A DNA stretch of 64,000 nucleotides from Henriciella marina DSM 19595 (lineage in GTDB: Bacteria; Pseudomonadota; Alphaproteobacteria; Caulobacterales; Hyphomonadaceae). The position numbers and the translations under genes are program-made. The stretch covers positions 992,001-1,056,000 of the forward strand of contig NZ_AQXT01000002.1 in assembly GCF_000376805.1 (NCBI RefSeq), read 5' to 3'. This document shows positions 49,619 to 59,168 of this stretch, in pieces. The notes beneath the pieces were generated by a model that saw nothing but the letters and a program-made list of their open reading frames with translations, ran no database searches and was not told the DNA's origin. How positions within the stretch are numbered: position 1 is the stretch's first letter; each line of letters opens with the position of its first letter.

Positions 49619-50492
49619 GATCAAGCAGTGCCCGGTTTGTCAGGGTCGGGACATCGTCGAAAAATACCCCGCGACATTCTCGGGAACGCCATCTGACGCC
49701 GTGCCGTTTTTTCTGACCAATCGTGAACGAGCCGTCCGAGGCCGGATCGCAGAATGCAAGGATTGCGGGTTCATTTTCACCTCTCCGCAATTCACATCTG
49801 AGGAATACGATTTCATCTACAGCCAGGTCGCGAGCTCGTGGTCCAAGGACGAAAGTCAGACAACCTCGGAACATGCCCGTTTTGCAGGCCTTGCAAAGGC
49901 GCTGCGACGGCATGCGAGCGGCGGCCGCCTTCTGGATTTTGGCTGCGGGTCTGGCGCGTTCCTCGAACAGATCCCCGAATTTGATGCCATCGGTTTTGAG
50001 GTCGACTCTGAAAAGTCAGCCTGGGACGGCAAAGTGTTCCGGGGTGCGGTGGACGATGCCCGCGAGCAGTCATCTGAATTTGCCGACGGATCATTCGATA
50101 TCATTACGGCCTGGGACGTGCTCGAACACCTTCCAAAGCTCGATCAGTCACTCGATCAGATCTACGCGCTGCTGAAGCCAGGCGGCCTGTTTGTCTTCAC
50201 CGTTCCAAATGTTGGAAGTGCGGCCGCCAAACTTACGGGGCGTTTCTGGAACTCTTATCTGCTCGAGCACATCTGGTATTTCCGGCCCGATACGATCGAT
50301 CGCATCCTGACCCGAAGAGGCTTCGTCAAGGAATCGATCAAGGGAATACCTTTTCCGGCAGATCTCAATCTCGTTGCACGCCGCATCCGGCAGACGCTTC
50401 AGATGCCAGCACCGGCAAAGCCCAATAAGGGGTCTACAGTGCTTCCTCTCCCCATAGGCCTGATGATTGGCGTTTTCCGTAAACCGCGCTAG
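49611..50492 (+). CDS. Class I SAM methyltransferase with zinc ribbon
   Basis: A 293-residue methyltransferase. A CPVC zinc-ribbon half near residue 6 pairs with a CKDC motif near 47, the layout of the methyltransferases found in polysaccharide and lipid-linked sugar clusters. The SAM motif I is LLDFGCGSGAFLEQIP (about 105-120), with AWDVLEHLPK as the post-motif IV region. The start overlaps the GT2 gene by 8 bases, a sign of translational coupling. It most likely methylates the glycan made by the neighbouring genes; the exact acceptor is unknown. Confidence 0.87.
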   Translation: MIEIKQCPVCQGRDIVEKYPATFSGTPSDAVPFFLTNRERAVRGRIAECKDCGFIFTSPQFTSEEYDFIYSQVASSWSKDESQTTSEHARFAGLAKALRRHASGGRLLDFGCGSGAFLEQIPEFDAIGFEVDSEKSAWDGKVFRGAVDDAREQSSEFADGSFDIITAWDVLEHLPKLDQSLDQIYALLKPGGLFVFTVPNVGSAAAKLTGRFWNSYLLEHIWYFRPDTIDRILTRRGFVKESIKGIPFPADLNLVARRIRQTLQMPAPAKPNKGSTVLPLPIGLMIGVFRKPR

Positions 50493-50567
50493 AGCGCGAT
50501 AGAAACCAGCTATGAATGGGCTGAGCCCACTTTGGTGACGGACCTATCTAAATCTCGGGAAACAAAG

Positions 50568-52469
50568 ATGAATACGTCAACCCGGCCATCAAGCCGTGTA
50601 AATGAATTTGCTTCCAATCTCCGGTCGAGAAATGGGCGTCGCGAGATTTTGGGTGCCTGGCACGGGTCTAAACATACCACCCTTGTCGCGCCTTTCTTCC
50701 TGATCTGTTTACCACTGGTGTGGTTCGGAATCGCGTCCAACGGCAACTGGTTTTTCGATCAGGGGGGCGCCGACAACTGGCAGTCGCTCAGATATTTTCT
50801 CGGGTTTGACGTCGCCGACGATGGACGGCTGCAGTATCTATCCTCGGATTACAAAGGGTCACGGATCGGTTGGCATTCCCTGGGGTGGCTGTGCTTCAAG
50901 CTATTTTCCTATGAGTACGGTCAGATTGTGCTGACCAGCACGATACTCATTGCAAACCTTGTTGTTTTCTACCTCATCGCCAAACAGCTGTTGACGCGCA
51001 GAATTGCGCTTATTTTGCTGGCTTTGGCCGCGTGCTACCCGGGTCTACATGGCAACAATCTTGCTGCGACTTTCTGGAATTATCACGCGGGCTTTGCCAA
51101 CGCGTTTTTTCTTCTGAGCACGCTCTGCCTGCTGCGCATCGGGAAACAGTTTCATTGGGTTTGGGCATTTGTCGGCGGCGCGGCCGCAGTGGTCGCATTG
51201 AGCACCACCTTCGCGCTTGCCGCTCTGCTTCCGGCCAGTCTGATCGTGCTTGCCTACGCGTTCTTTACCAACCGGCAGATCCCCATATTGCGTCTGGCGA
51301 TTTTCGGCCTTGCCGGAGCTGCAGCTGGATTGGCGGTGCTTGCGCTTCTGAGCGTGGCTTTTGGCGGGCCCCTGAACTTCATGGAGCCGCAGCTCAACTT
51401 CGTCATGAGGGCGCTGGACGATAATCCATGGACGGTTGCGTTCGACGACTGGTTCTCTATCGCCGGCTGGATCGGCTTCGTTCTTGCGGCAACCGCGATT
51501 GCAATGATCATGTTGATTGTGGTCGTGGTCTGGGGACTGACCAGTGGCCGGCAATTTTCGGAGACTAACAGAAAGACTGTCCTGGTCTCGGCCTGGTACC
51601 TGATTTCGCTAGCTGGCTTCGTCTATTTTGAAAGTACTGGCCAGAATGTCCTTCAGGTCGATTACATCAGCTACCATTTGATATGGCCCGCCTTTATAGT
51701 TGCGGGACTGCCCATGTTCCAGGTCGAGCATCGTCTCAGCGATCGCCTGGTATCTTTACTGGCGATAGCGCTGCAGCTTGTATTCCTGGTTACCATGTAC
51801 CTGGTGTCGGTCCACGACAGGTATGAACTTCAAGGCGTTATCAGAGACTTCTCGCCCTTTCCTGCCGTTTTCAAACTGGCTGTAACTATCGCCGTTATTA
51901 CAACCGCTCTACTGCTTCTGGCCGGAGCAATACGCCAGCGGGCATTGGCGGGACTGCTCGTCACGGGCGGGGTCATGTTCGCGGCGCTCGCTGGCTACCC
52001 GGGTAGCTACCAGTACAGCCGTTCCACCATGGCCTGTAACAACTCCAAGGAAGAATTCGTCGCGATCGCCGAAATGTCGATTCCACTCCTGAAGCTTGAT
52101 GTTAGCAGCGTTAGTCTCGTCTGGTCCCCGGTAGAGCCGGCGCTGATATCACCGCGCCCGAGCTGCTCGGTGGCACCAAATTACCGTCTCACCAACAGCC
52201 TGGGACATACTGGGGCCGCCAGTGTCTATCCCGCAATAACAACGGCCAGTCCGAGCGAGATCGACTTCGATCTTCTCTGGAACAGAGACGTGAATCGCTT
52301 TGTGCTTCTGGCAAGAAATGAAGTCATCATTGAAAGTCTGCGGAAGATCATAGCCGCCGCTGGAGAACGCTCCCCGCCCGTCTCTTTCAACTTGATTGAG
52401 ACCCACTCATTCGACACCGGTCCAGACGGCAGCTTAAACATGATCATTTTGGAAATAGAGCACCCCTAG
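50568..52469 (+). CDS. Polytopic membrane protein, GT-C-like
   Basis: A 633-residue protein with about ten hydrophobic segments and a hydrophilic C-terminal domain (about 510-633), probably periplasmic. Early periplasmic loop residues (FDQGGADNWQSLRY and YKGSRIGWHSL, about 70-110) resemble the acidic/Arg loop of GT-C glycosyltransferases that use polyprenyl-phosphate sugars. I do not recognise a named family, so this is inference. TTG 50532 and GTG 50535 would add 11-12 residues, but ATG 50568 has a GGGA ribosome site. It follows the GT2/methyltransferase pair and precedes a flippase-like gene. Confidence 0.75.
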   Translation: MNTSTRPSSRVNEFASNLRSRNGRREILGAWHGSKHTTLVAPFFLICLPLVWFGIASNGNWFFDQGGADNWQSLRYFLGFDVADDGRLQYLSSDYKGSRIGWHSLGWLCFKLFSYEYGQIVLTSTILIANLVVFYLIAKQLLTRRIALILLALAACYPGLHGNNLAATFWNYHAGFANAFFLLSTLCLLRIGKQFHWVWAFVGGAAAVVALSTTFALAALLPASLIVLAYAFFTNRQIPILRLAIFGLAGAAAGLAVLALLSVAFGGPLNFMEPQLNFVMRALDDNPWTVAFDDWFSIAGWIGFVLAATAIAMIMLIVVVVWGLTSGRQFSETNRKTVLVSAWYLISLAGFVYFESTGQNVLQVDYISYHLIWPAFIVAGLPMFQVEHRLSDRLVSLLAIALQLVFLVTMYLVSVHDRYELQGVIRDFSPFPAVFKLAVTIAVITTALLLLAGAIRQRALAGLLVTGGVMFAALAGYPGSYQYSRSTMACNNSKEEFVAIAEMSIPLLKLDVSSVSLVWSPVEPALISPRPSCSVAPNYRLTNSLGHTGAASVYPAITTASPSEIDFDLLWNRDVNRFVLLARNEVIIESLRKIIAAAGERSPPVSFNLIETHSFDTGPDGSLNMIILEIEHP

Positions 52470-52542
52470 GCGCCACACATGATTTTCAATGCGGCCGGAA
52501 ACATCGGCAAGGCCGCACGTCTGAAACAAGAGCGTAAATTGA

Positions 52543-53514
52543 ATGAACAAAACCCTGTCAGTCCTCGTAAAGGTGTTCATCAGCCTCATAGCGCTGTACC
52601 TTCTGCTGAACCTGATTGATGTTCGCGGACTGATGGCGGCTATTACCTCCATCAGCATGTCGGCATTGGTGATCGCCCTGTCGCTCTTCCTTGCTCAGCT
52701 ATCCCTCCTGTCGCTGCGCCTGTCGCTGGTGACCAACTTTGATGGAAATGGCATCGGCCTGATGAGGGCGGCGTATATCACGCTTATCGGGAACGCCGCC
52801 AATCAGGTCATGCCCTCAGCGGTGGGAGGAGATGCCATCAAGCTGTTGGCACTTTCACGGCTCGGCGTCGCCGTCAGAGTTGCGGCGCAGAAGGTCGCTA
52901 TCGACAGGATAGCCGGTCTCATTTCACTCGCCGGTACAGTGTTGCTGACATTCCCTTTTGCGCTTGGGTCCTTGCCAGAAGATCTCCCCGTCGGGCCGAT
53001 CCTTCTCGCGGTAGGCTTGCTCATTGCGGGCGTGGTCGCCGGGGTTGGCGTGACTTTCATCATTTCCAGGCGTCCGCAGGCCCTTCGCTCAGGGCTGATC
53101 TCGAAACTACTGGATGTGGTTCAGATGATATGGACAGGGATCCGTACCCTCCTGAAACGCCCACCGATCGCCGCAGCGATTATTGCCATCGGCTGCCTTC
53201 AGTGCACGCTCTATTCCCTGATGTTCTTTGTCCTGGCGCGCGGCGTTGGAATTGAAGTGGATGTTCTTTTCATTCTTTTCATCCTTCCCGTCGCGTTCAT
53301 TTTTACGATGGTCCCGATTTCGATTGCTGGTTGGGGGATCCGCGAATCCGTTCTTGCCGCAGCGCTAACCCTCGTTGGCGTTGCTCCGTCTGACACAGTA
53401 GCGGCATCGCTGATTTTCGGATGTATCCCGCTATTGTACGGCTTGCTTTCGCTTCCGCTGGTCATCTCGGAAGCGCGCAGGCTACCTGAGCCGCCGCCTG
53501 AGATGTCCGAATAA
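52543..53514 (+). CDS. Lysylphosphatidylglycerol synthase TM-region/flippase-like protein
   Basis: A 323-residue integral membrane protein of the UPF0104/MprF-N-terminal/AglD family, with about eight helices. The family motif region YITLIGNAANQVMPSAVGGDAIKLLAL (given in part: NQVMPSAVGGDA) is clear, as is the late MVPISIAGWGIRE motif. There is no C-terminal lysyl-transferase domain, so it is a lone flippase-like protein. With the GT2 and GT-C-like genes upstream it fits movement of a lipid-linked sugar across the inner membrane. Confidence 0.88.
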   Translation: MNKTLSVLVKVFISLIALYLLLNLIDVRGLMAAITSISMSALVIALSLFLAQLSLLSLRLSLVTNFDGNGIGLMRAAYITLIGNAANQVMPSAVGGDAIKLLALSRLGVAVRVAAQKVAIDRIAGLISLAGTVLLTFPFALGSLPEDLPVGPILLAVGLLIAGVVAGVGVTFIISRRPQALRSGLISKLLDVVQMIWTGIRTLLKRPPIAAAIIAIGCLQCTLYSLMFFVLARGVGIEVDVLFILFILPVAFIFTMVPISIAGWGIRESVLAAALTLVGVAPSDTVAASLIFGCIPLLYGLLSLPLVISEARRLPEPPPEMSE

Positions 53515-53523
53515 TTGGGGAAG

Positions 53524-53599
<76 letters not shown>

Positions 53600-53649
53600 A
53601 CTTTTAGTACAGTTCCGGCATGTAATACGCCGCCACTGGATTGCAAATA

Positions 53650-54384
53650 TTAGACTTCGTATTTTGGCAGCGAGGCGAACGCCGCTTTCAGGGCTTCGCC
53701 CCAGTTTGCGGAAATTTCTGAGTAGTAGGGGTCGTCTTCTTCGATCCGGGTCTGCTTGAGGATGTCGATGCTGTCCTTCTCATAAAGCAGCAGATCGAGC
53801 GGCAAGCCGACCGAAAGGTTGGCTTTCACTGTGGAGTCGAACGACACCATGAGGAGCTTGACTGCTTCAGCGAATGACATGTCAGGGTCATGGGCCCGCA
53901 CCAGGATGGGGCGGCCGTATTTCGTCTCGCCGATCTGGAAGTATGGGGTTTCATCGCTCGCCTCGACGAAATTGCCTTCCGGGTAGATCATGAAGAGGCG
54001 CGGTTCGCTGCCGGCGATCTGACCGCCGAGGATAAGCGTCGCTCGAAACTGCGATTCAGCATCTGGGCCTGTTGCCGGCGCACTTTCCTTGATGACATCG
54101 CGCAACGTCTTGCCGACAAGGCGCGCGGCTTCGAACATGGACGGCACTTCGAGAATCGAGGGATGGCGCTCTTCGGGCGCCTTGGTGCGCTCTTCAAGCA
54201 TGCTGACCACGGTTTGAGTCGTCGCAAGGTTGCCTGCCGTCATCAGAACGAAGGTGCGGTCGCCTGGAACATTCCAGGTGAACATCTTCCGATATTTCGA
54301 AATATTGTCGACGCCCGCATTGGTGCGGGTGTCTGACATGAAGACAAGCCCCTTATTGAGGCAAAGACCCACGCAGTATGTCAT
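53650..54384 (-). CDS. Anbu proteasome-like peptidase
   Basis: A 244-residue proteasome-type protease (Anbu, ancestral beta-subunit; COG3484). After Met removal Thr2 is the expected nucleophile (MTYCVGL), with SDTRTNAGVDN near 17 and the SKYRKMF segment near 29 carrying the catalytic-site lysine region. The fold and length match Anbu, which forms open spiral or helical assemblies in known relatives; natural substrates are not known. The gene follows the transglutaminase-like gene by 2 bases, as the last of a four-gene operon conserved in many proteobacteria. Confidence 0.93.
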   Translation of the reverse strand: MTYCVGLCLNKGLVFMSDTRTNAGVDNISKYRKMFTWNVPGDRTFVLMTAGNLATTQTVVSMLEERTKAPEERHPSILEVPSMFEAARLVGKTLRDVIKESAPATGPDAESQFRATLILGGQIAGSEPRLFMIYPEGNFVEASDETPYFQIGETKYGRPILVRAHDPDMSFAEAVKLLMVSFDSTVKANLSVGLPLDLLLYEKDSIDILKQTRIEEDDPYYSEISANWGEALKAAFASLPKYEV

Positions 54385-54386
54385 AA

Positions 54387-55196
54387 TTATTGCTGCTGTT
54401 GCTGCACCTGAACCGACACTTCCAACCCCTGCTGAGCACTTCCGAAACTCAGCCCCGAAATCGGTGCGGCATCAATGTAATCCAGCCCCGTCGCCACGGC
54501 GACATATCTCGCGTCCGGCGAAATGGCATTGGAGACATCGAATCCCACCCATCCCAAGCCTTCAACATACGCCTCTGCCCATGCATGGGAAGCATCCTGT
54601 TGCACACGGTCATTCATCATCAGATAGCCGCTCACATAGCGGGCCGGATATCCAAGGAGCCGGGCGCATGTGATGAATATCTGGGTATGGTCCTGGCAGA
54701 CGCCGCTTCCTGTGGCTGCGGCTTTCTCGGCGGATGTCGCAACACCGGTCGTTCCCGCCTCATAACGAACCATCTCAGAGATCTTCATCATGAGCGCGTG
54801 AAGCCGCGCGACGTCGTTCTCGTAGGTCCCGTCAAGGCGAGCGTTGATCGCGCGGATCGCTTCGCCCGGTGTCGTAAGGGGGGTCCTGCGGCGATAAAGC
54901 CAAAGCGGGGTCCAGCCGCCATGCTCGCCGACGACACCGCTTTCGTCCTGCGTAATGACGGTGCCCTCTGCGCGGATCACCAGTTCGTTGGCGCCCTCTT
55001 CCAGACCGATCAGCAATGTCTGATTGTTGAACTGGTCAACGAAATGGACTTGCTCGCGCCCGCCTTCGACGCTGACGGACCAGTCCTCGACATCTTGGCC
55101 ACGCCGTGTTTTCGGAACGAGGCGGATCTGCTGGAGTCCGTAGACGGCAGGTTCGGCAAATTCATACCGGGTCAGATGAGCGATCTTGAGGCGCAC
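54387..55196 (-). CDS. Transglutaminase-like cysteine protease
   Basis: A 269-residue protein with an N-terminal beta domain (BTAN-like, MRLKIAHLTRYEF) and a transglutaminase core; the catalytic triad is Cys167 in GSGVCQDH, His204 in ASHAWAEA and Asp220 in GFDVSN. In this family the fold usually acts as a peptidase or amidase. The last residues are a run of five glutamines (VQVQQQQQ), which is unusual. It is the third gene of the Anbu operon, 9 bases from the alpha-E gene and 2 bases from anbu. Confidence 0.93.
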   Translation of the reverse strand: MRLKIAHLTRYEFAEPAVYGLQQIRLVPKTRRGQDVEDWSVSVEGGREQVHFVDQFNNQTLLIGLEEGANELVIRAEGTVITQDESGVVGEHGGWTPLWLYRRRTPLTTPGEAIRAINARLDGTYENDVARLHALMMKISEMVRYEAGTTGVATSAEKAAATGSGVCQDHTQIFITCARLLGYPARYVSGYLMMNDRVQQDASHAWAEAYVEGLGWVGFDVSNAISPDARYVAVATGLDYIDAAPISGLSFGSAQQGLEVSVQVQQQQQ

Positions 55197-55205
55197 GGGT
55201 CTCCT

Positions 55206-56147
55206 TCAGGTGTAAAACCGGTAATCTGTCTCGATCTGCAAACCGAGAGAGCCATTAGATTTGATAATGGATTGGATGAACTGGTGCAGGCCGCCGTCGA
55301 AGATGGTTTCGACATCGGTATGGGTGAGACGCGTCAGTGTTTCTTCGCAAAGCGCACGGCTGGGCCGTGTCTCGCCATATTCCTCTTCGAGATAGCCAAG
55401 ATTGCGTGCCAGATTGGTGTAGCAGAAAGCGATTGACCGAGGCAGTCGCTGATCAAGGATCAGGAAGTCCGCTATTGGCCGCGGGCCGCTTTCCTTGTTC
55501 AGCCAGGCAAAGCTCCGCTCTGCGGCGGCCGAGCGCAGGATGGCTTCCCATTGAAAATTGTCGATCGTCGAGCCAACCATGGAAACAGATGGAAGGAGTA
55601 CGTAATATTTGACGTCGAGGATACGGGCGACATTGTCGGCCCGCTCGATGAACGTGCCGATCCCACAGAAATTGAAAATGTCGTTACGCAACATCGTGCC
55701 TTGGAGGGCACCGCGGACCTGCGCGCTCTGCTGGCGTATAAGTTCCAGCACATTGGGAAGGTCGGCATCAGACACCGGACGGGCGAGTGCGTCCTTCAAT
55801 CTCATCCACGTATCGTTGACCGCTTCCCACACCTCGCGGGTCAGGGCGACACGCACCATGCGAGCGTTGTTCCGCGCCGCCTCTACAACAGACATGACGC
55901 TGGACGGGTTGGAGTGATCGCGAAGCAAAAAATCGATAACGTCGGCGCGTTTCACCGTGTCATGCTTTTGAAGGAATATTTCCTTCACATTAGCGGTTGA
56001 GAGCACTGACTCCCATTCAGAATCGTCGGCAGCCGAGCGCGTCATCGTCATGCGCGAACCGGCCTCGATCAGGCGTGCGTTGTTGGCGCTGCGTTCAAGG
56101 TAGCGGCACATCCAGAACAGGCCGCCGGCTGTCTTACCAAGCATCAT
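55206..56147 (-). CDS. Alpha-E domain protein
   Basis: A 313-residue alpha-helical protein of the alpha-E (DUF403) family. The N terminus MLGKTAGGLFWMCRYLERSA is diagnostic, as is the late LGYLEEEYGETRPSRAL segment. The family always occurs with circularly permuted ATP-grasp proteins and transglutaminase-like genes, and is thought to be their partner in an amino-acid or peptide modification system; its role is unknown. The start overlaps the ATP-grasp stop by 4 bases (ATGA). Confidence 0.94.
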   Translation of the reverse strand: MMLGKTAGGLFWMCRYLERSANNARLIEAGSRMTMTRSAADDSEWESVLSTANVKEIFLQKHDTVKRADVIDFLLRDHSNPSSVMSVVEAARNNARMVRVALTREVWEAVNDTWMRLKDALARPVSDADLPNVLELIRQQSAQVRGALQGTMLRNDIFNFCGIGTFIERADNVARILDVKYYVLLPSVSMVGSTIDNFQWEAILRSAAAERSFAWLNKESGPRPIADFLILDQRLPRSIAFCYTNLARNLGYLEEEYGETRPSRALCEETLTRLTHTDVETIFDGGLHQFIQSIIKSNGSLGLQIETDYRFYT

Positions 56148-57571
56148 GACTCAAGGACCCATGTATCCTTGGTGCCGCCGCCCTGACTGGAATTCACGAC
56201 CAGTGAGCCTTTTTTCAGCGCGACGCGCGTCAGGCCGCCCGGCGTGATGTCGATGCCGTCCGGCGAGACCAGTACGAATGGTCGAAGATCAACATGCCGC
56301 GGGGCGAGGCCCTTATTGGTGAAGATTGGCACCGTGGAAAGCGCAAGCGTGGGCTGCGCGATATAGCCGTCCGGCTTGGCTTTCAGCTTGGAGCGAAAAT
56401 CTGCGATCTCCCTGCGGTTAGCAGCCGGGCCAACGAGCATGCCATACCCGCCAGACCCGTGAACTTCCTTCACAACGAGTTCTTCGAGATTATCGAGCAC
56501 GTAAGCGAGCGAATCCGGCTCGGAGCAACGCCAGGTCGGCACGTTCGGGAGCTTCGCCTTCTCGCCCGTATAGAACTCGACGATTTCCGGCATGTACGAA
56601 TAGATTGCCTTGTCGTCGGAGATACCCGTGCCGGGCGCATTGGCGATCGTAATGCCCCCTGCCCTGTAGACATCAAGGATACCTGGCACACCCAGCATCG
56701 AGTTCGGATTGAAATTTAGCGGGTCGAGAAAGTCGTCATCGACGCGGCGATAGAGAACATCGACCGGCATATACCCTTGTGTCGTGCGCATCGCGACGCG
56801 GCCATTGATGACCCGCAGATCATGGCCTTCGACCAGCTCAGCGCCCATTTCGTCAGCCAGAAAAGCGTGCTCAAAATACGCTGAATTGTGAATGCCGGGC
56901 GTCAGAACGGCGATCACCGGGTTGTCCTTGCAGGCTGGCGGCGCGCAAGCCGCAAGCGAGCGGCGCAGGCGCTTGGGATAGGTCGACACCGAGCGAACGC
57001 GGTTCTGGATGAAGAGCTCAGGAAACATCTCGAACATCGTTTCCCGGTTCTCCAGCATATAGGAGACACCAGACGGCGTGCGGGCATTGTCTTCGAGCAC
57101 GAAGAACTCGTCTTCGCCGGTCCGGACGATGTCCGTGCCGACAATATGCGTGTAAATGCTGCCAGGAGGCTCAACGCCGATCATCTTCGGCAGGTACGCC
57201 TCATTGTTGCTGATCATGTGAGCCGGAATCCGCCCTGCCTTGATGATCTCCTGGCGGTGATAGATGTCATGCAAAAAGGCGTTCAATGCACGAACCCGCT
57301 GCTCAATGCCTTCTGAAAGCTTGGTCCATTCCCTGTTCGACAGGATATGCGGCACGATATCAAAAGGGATCAGCCGCTCATTGGCTTCCTCGCGCCCATA
57401 GACATTGAATGTGATCCCTGTACGCCTGAAGGCCTGTTCGGCTTCATCTGCCTTACGACGTAGGCGACCACTCTTCTCGCCTTGGTACCATTCATTGTAG
57501 GTCTGATAGGGGCCGCGCGGCGTCTCGCCGGTGCCAAACATCTCATCAAAAGGCGGGTTGTCCTTCGACAT
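56144..57571 (-). CDS. Circularly permuted ATP-grasp protein
   Basis: A 475-residue CP-ATP-grasp type 2 (DUF404/DUF407) enzyme predicted to act as a peptide or amide ligase. Conserved blocks include FNVYGREEANERLIPFDIVPH near 53, the glycine-rich ATP-binding EVHGSGGYGMLVGP near 370, and VLEDNARTPSGVSYMLENR near 190 (quoted in part). The C terminus NSSQGGGTKDTWVL is also family-typical. It is the first gene of the Anbu operon and divergent from the GT4 gene across 238 bases. Its substrates are unknown. Confidence 0.94.
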   Translation of the reverse strand: MSKDNPPFDEMFGTGETPRGPYQTYNEWYQGEKSGRLRRKADEAEQAFRRTGITFNVYGREEANERLIPFDIVPHILSNREWTKLSEGIEQRVRALNAFLHDIYHRQEIIKAGRIPAHMISNNEAYLPKMIGVEPPGSIYTHIVGTDIVRTGEDEFFVLEDNARTPSGVSYMLENRETMFEMFPELFIQNRVRSVSTYPKRLRRSLAACAPPACKDNPVIAVLTPGIHNSAYFEHAFLADEMGAELVEGHDLRVINGRVAMRTTQGYMPVDVLYRRVDDDFLDPLNFNPNSMLGVPGILDVYRAGGITIANAPGTGISDDKAIYSYMPEIVEFYTGEKAKLPNVPTWRCSEPDSLAYVLDNLEELVVKEVHGSGGYGMLVGPAANRREIADFRSKLKAKPDGYIAQPTLALSTVPIFTNKGLAPRHVDLRPFVLVSPDGIDITPGGLTRVALKKGSLVVNSSQGGGTKDTWVLES

Positions 57572-57698
57572 ACAGCTCCGTCAGCATCTTTCCACAGCTA
57601 TGTTTAACACCTACCGAGCGCTATTGGCTGAGGCAATGGCGCGGCGCCGACTTATTGGGAGTTAGCGCACCGCTGCATAAAAACCAGTCAGCAAAACC

Positions 57699-57719
57699 AA
57701 GAGTTTATGGAGAACTCTT
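57699..57719. promoter_or_regulatory. Inverted repeat between Anbu operon and GT4
   Basis: AAGAGTT-N7-AACTCTT is a perfect 7-bp dyad in the 238-base divergent region; no T run follows, so it is more likely an operator or a stem in the GT4 leader than a terminator. Confidence 0.35.
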
Positions 57720-57809
57720 CACGTAGCGATGCCCGGACAAAACAAGCCTCGGCGGTCAATCTGATTGTGACTGGAATGCAACAGTGATGGATACCACCTG
57801 CGAACACCA

Positions 57810-59168
57810 ATGCAACCGTTAACAGCATCTGGCGTTTGGGTTGTCATGAGACAGATGCAGTACACCAATCCGATCGCGCCGGTTGAGGGGCTGGAAGAGA
57901 GCCCTCCGCTTGAGGTCGCCATCCTGACCTGGGAATATCCGCCGATCCCATCAGCGAAGGGCCGCGTTGCCTGTGAGGTCGCACACGGTCTTGCGCGCCA
58001 CGGCGCCAACGTCCGCGTCTTTACGATGGACCGCGACGACGTCGTGCGTACCGATCACGAACGTCTCGAGGTTATCGGGTGCGCAAACCGCATCACCGGT
58101 CTGCGTCGCCTCATGCGTAAGGTGCCGGGGTTAGAGCACGTTGCCGCCGCCGCCGCCTTTCGCGAATGCTTGCACGAAGAACATGATCGCCGCCCGTTCG
58201 ACATTATCGAAGCCGCCAATTGGGGCGCCCCTGCTGCCATGCTTATGGATACCGGTCTTCCGGTCGTCATCCGCAACTCGGCGCCGCATAGCCTCGACGA
58301 AGCTGACAACAATTCGATCGGCGAGCGCTTCTCCAACCGCATCGTCAGTGGGATGGAAGCGCGCTGCAATCATCGCGCCGATGCGATTATTTCAAACAGC
58401 CGCAGCCACGCCAACGCCATCCGCGACTGGTATGACCTGACGCCCGGCCTTATCCATATGGTCACGCCGCTGTCGGTTGACCCAGTGATCCGCAAAGCCG
58501 GTGCAAACGCCGCCTTCCCGCCCGCCCATGCACGCCTTCGCCTCGCTTACATTGGTGACGACAGCATGCGCAAAGGCTTCGATGAGATGCTGCTTGGCTT
58601 CCAGAAGGTCGCTCAGCAGTTCCGCGACGAAGGCGAGCCCCTGCCCGAGCTCCACTTGATGGGTCTTGAAACCGGCGCGCTGGATGCCCGCGCCGAGCAG
58701 CTGGGCCTCTCAGAGAGCCTGCTTGAACAAGTCTTCGACTATGGACGCGTCACCGACGAGTCGATGGCGCACATCCTGACGCGCTGCCATGCGGTTCTGG
58801 CCCCATCACGCTATCAGTCCTTCGGCTCAGTCTATCACGAAGCCGCCGCCTTCGGCCGCCCGCTGATCGCCTGCTCTGAAGACCCAACAGCCGTTGAGCA
58901 TGTTCGCAAACATGAGTGCGGTGTCCTTACCGACGGCTGCACGCCGGACGCGATCGCCGAGACCATCACCAACCTCTTCAATGACCGCCAGGCCATGCTC
59001 GACATGCGAAAAGCCGGTCTGGAAGCGGCAAAGTCGTGGACCCGAGAAGAACTCGGCGCCCGCACCCTGCAAATCTACCGCCGCGCCATGCGCCTCGAAG
59101 CGATCACTATTCCAGGCACGCAGCCTACCGGTGATTATCAGGGCGCATTCGGTCACGTTCGCGCCTGA
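57810..59168 (+). CDS. Family 4 glycosyltransferase
   Basis: A 452-residue GT-B enzyme. The N-terminal domain starts LEVAILTWEYPP (about 32-43) and has AANWGAPAAML in the acceptor region; the C-terminal domain includes LRLAYIGDDSMRKGF and the EX7E-type nucleotide-sugar region PSRYQSFGSVYHEAAAFG. Start codons at 57810, 57846 and 57855 are all possible and none has a strong ribosome site. It is divergent from the Anbu operon and may belong with the glycan genes 48.8-53.5 kb and rfbA. The sugar is unknown. Confidence 0.88.
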   Translation: MQPLTASGVWVVMRQMQYTNPIAPVEGLEESPPLEVAILTWEYPPIPSAKGRVACEVAHGLARHGANVRVFTMDRDDVVRTDHERLEVIGCANRITGLRRLMRKVPGLEHVAAAAAFRECLHEEHDRRPFDIIEAANWGAPAAMLMDTGLPVVIRNSAPHSLDEADNNSIGERFSNRIVSGMEARCNHRADAIISNSRSHANAIRDWYDLTPGLIHMVTPLSVDPVIRKAGANAAFPPAHARLRLAYIGDDSMRKGFDEMLLGFQKVAQQFRDEGEPLPELHLMGLETGALDARAEQLGLSESLLEQVFDYGRVTDESMAHILTRCHAVLAPSRYQSFGSVYHEAAAFGRPLIACSEDPTAVEHVRKHECGVLTDGCTPDAIAETITNLFNDRQAMLDMRKAGLEAAKSWTREELGARTLQIYRRAMRLEAITIPGTQPTGDYQGAFGHVRA

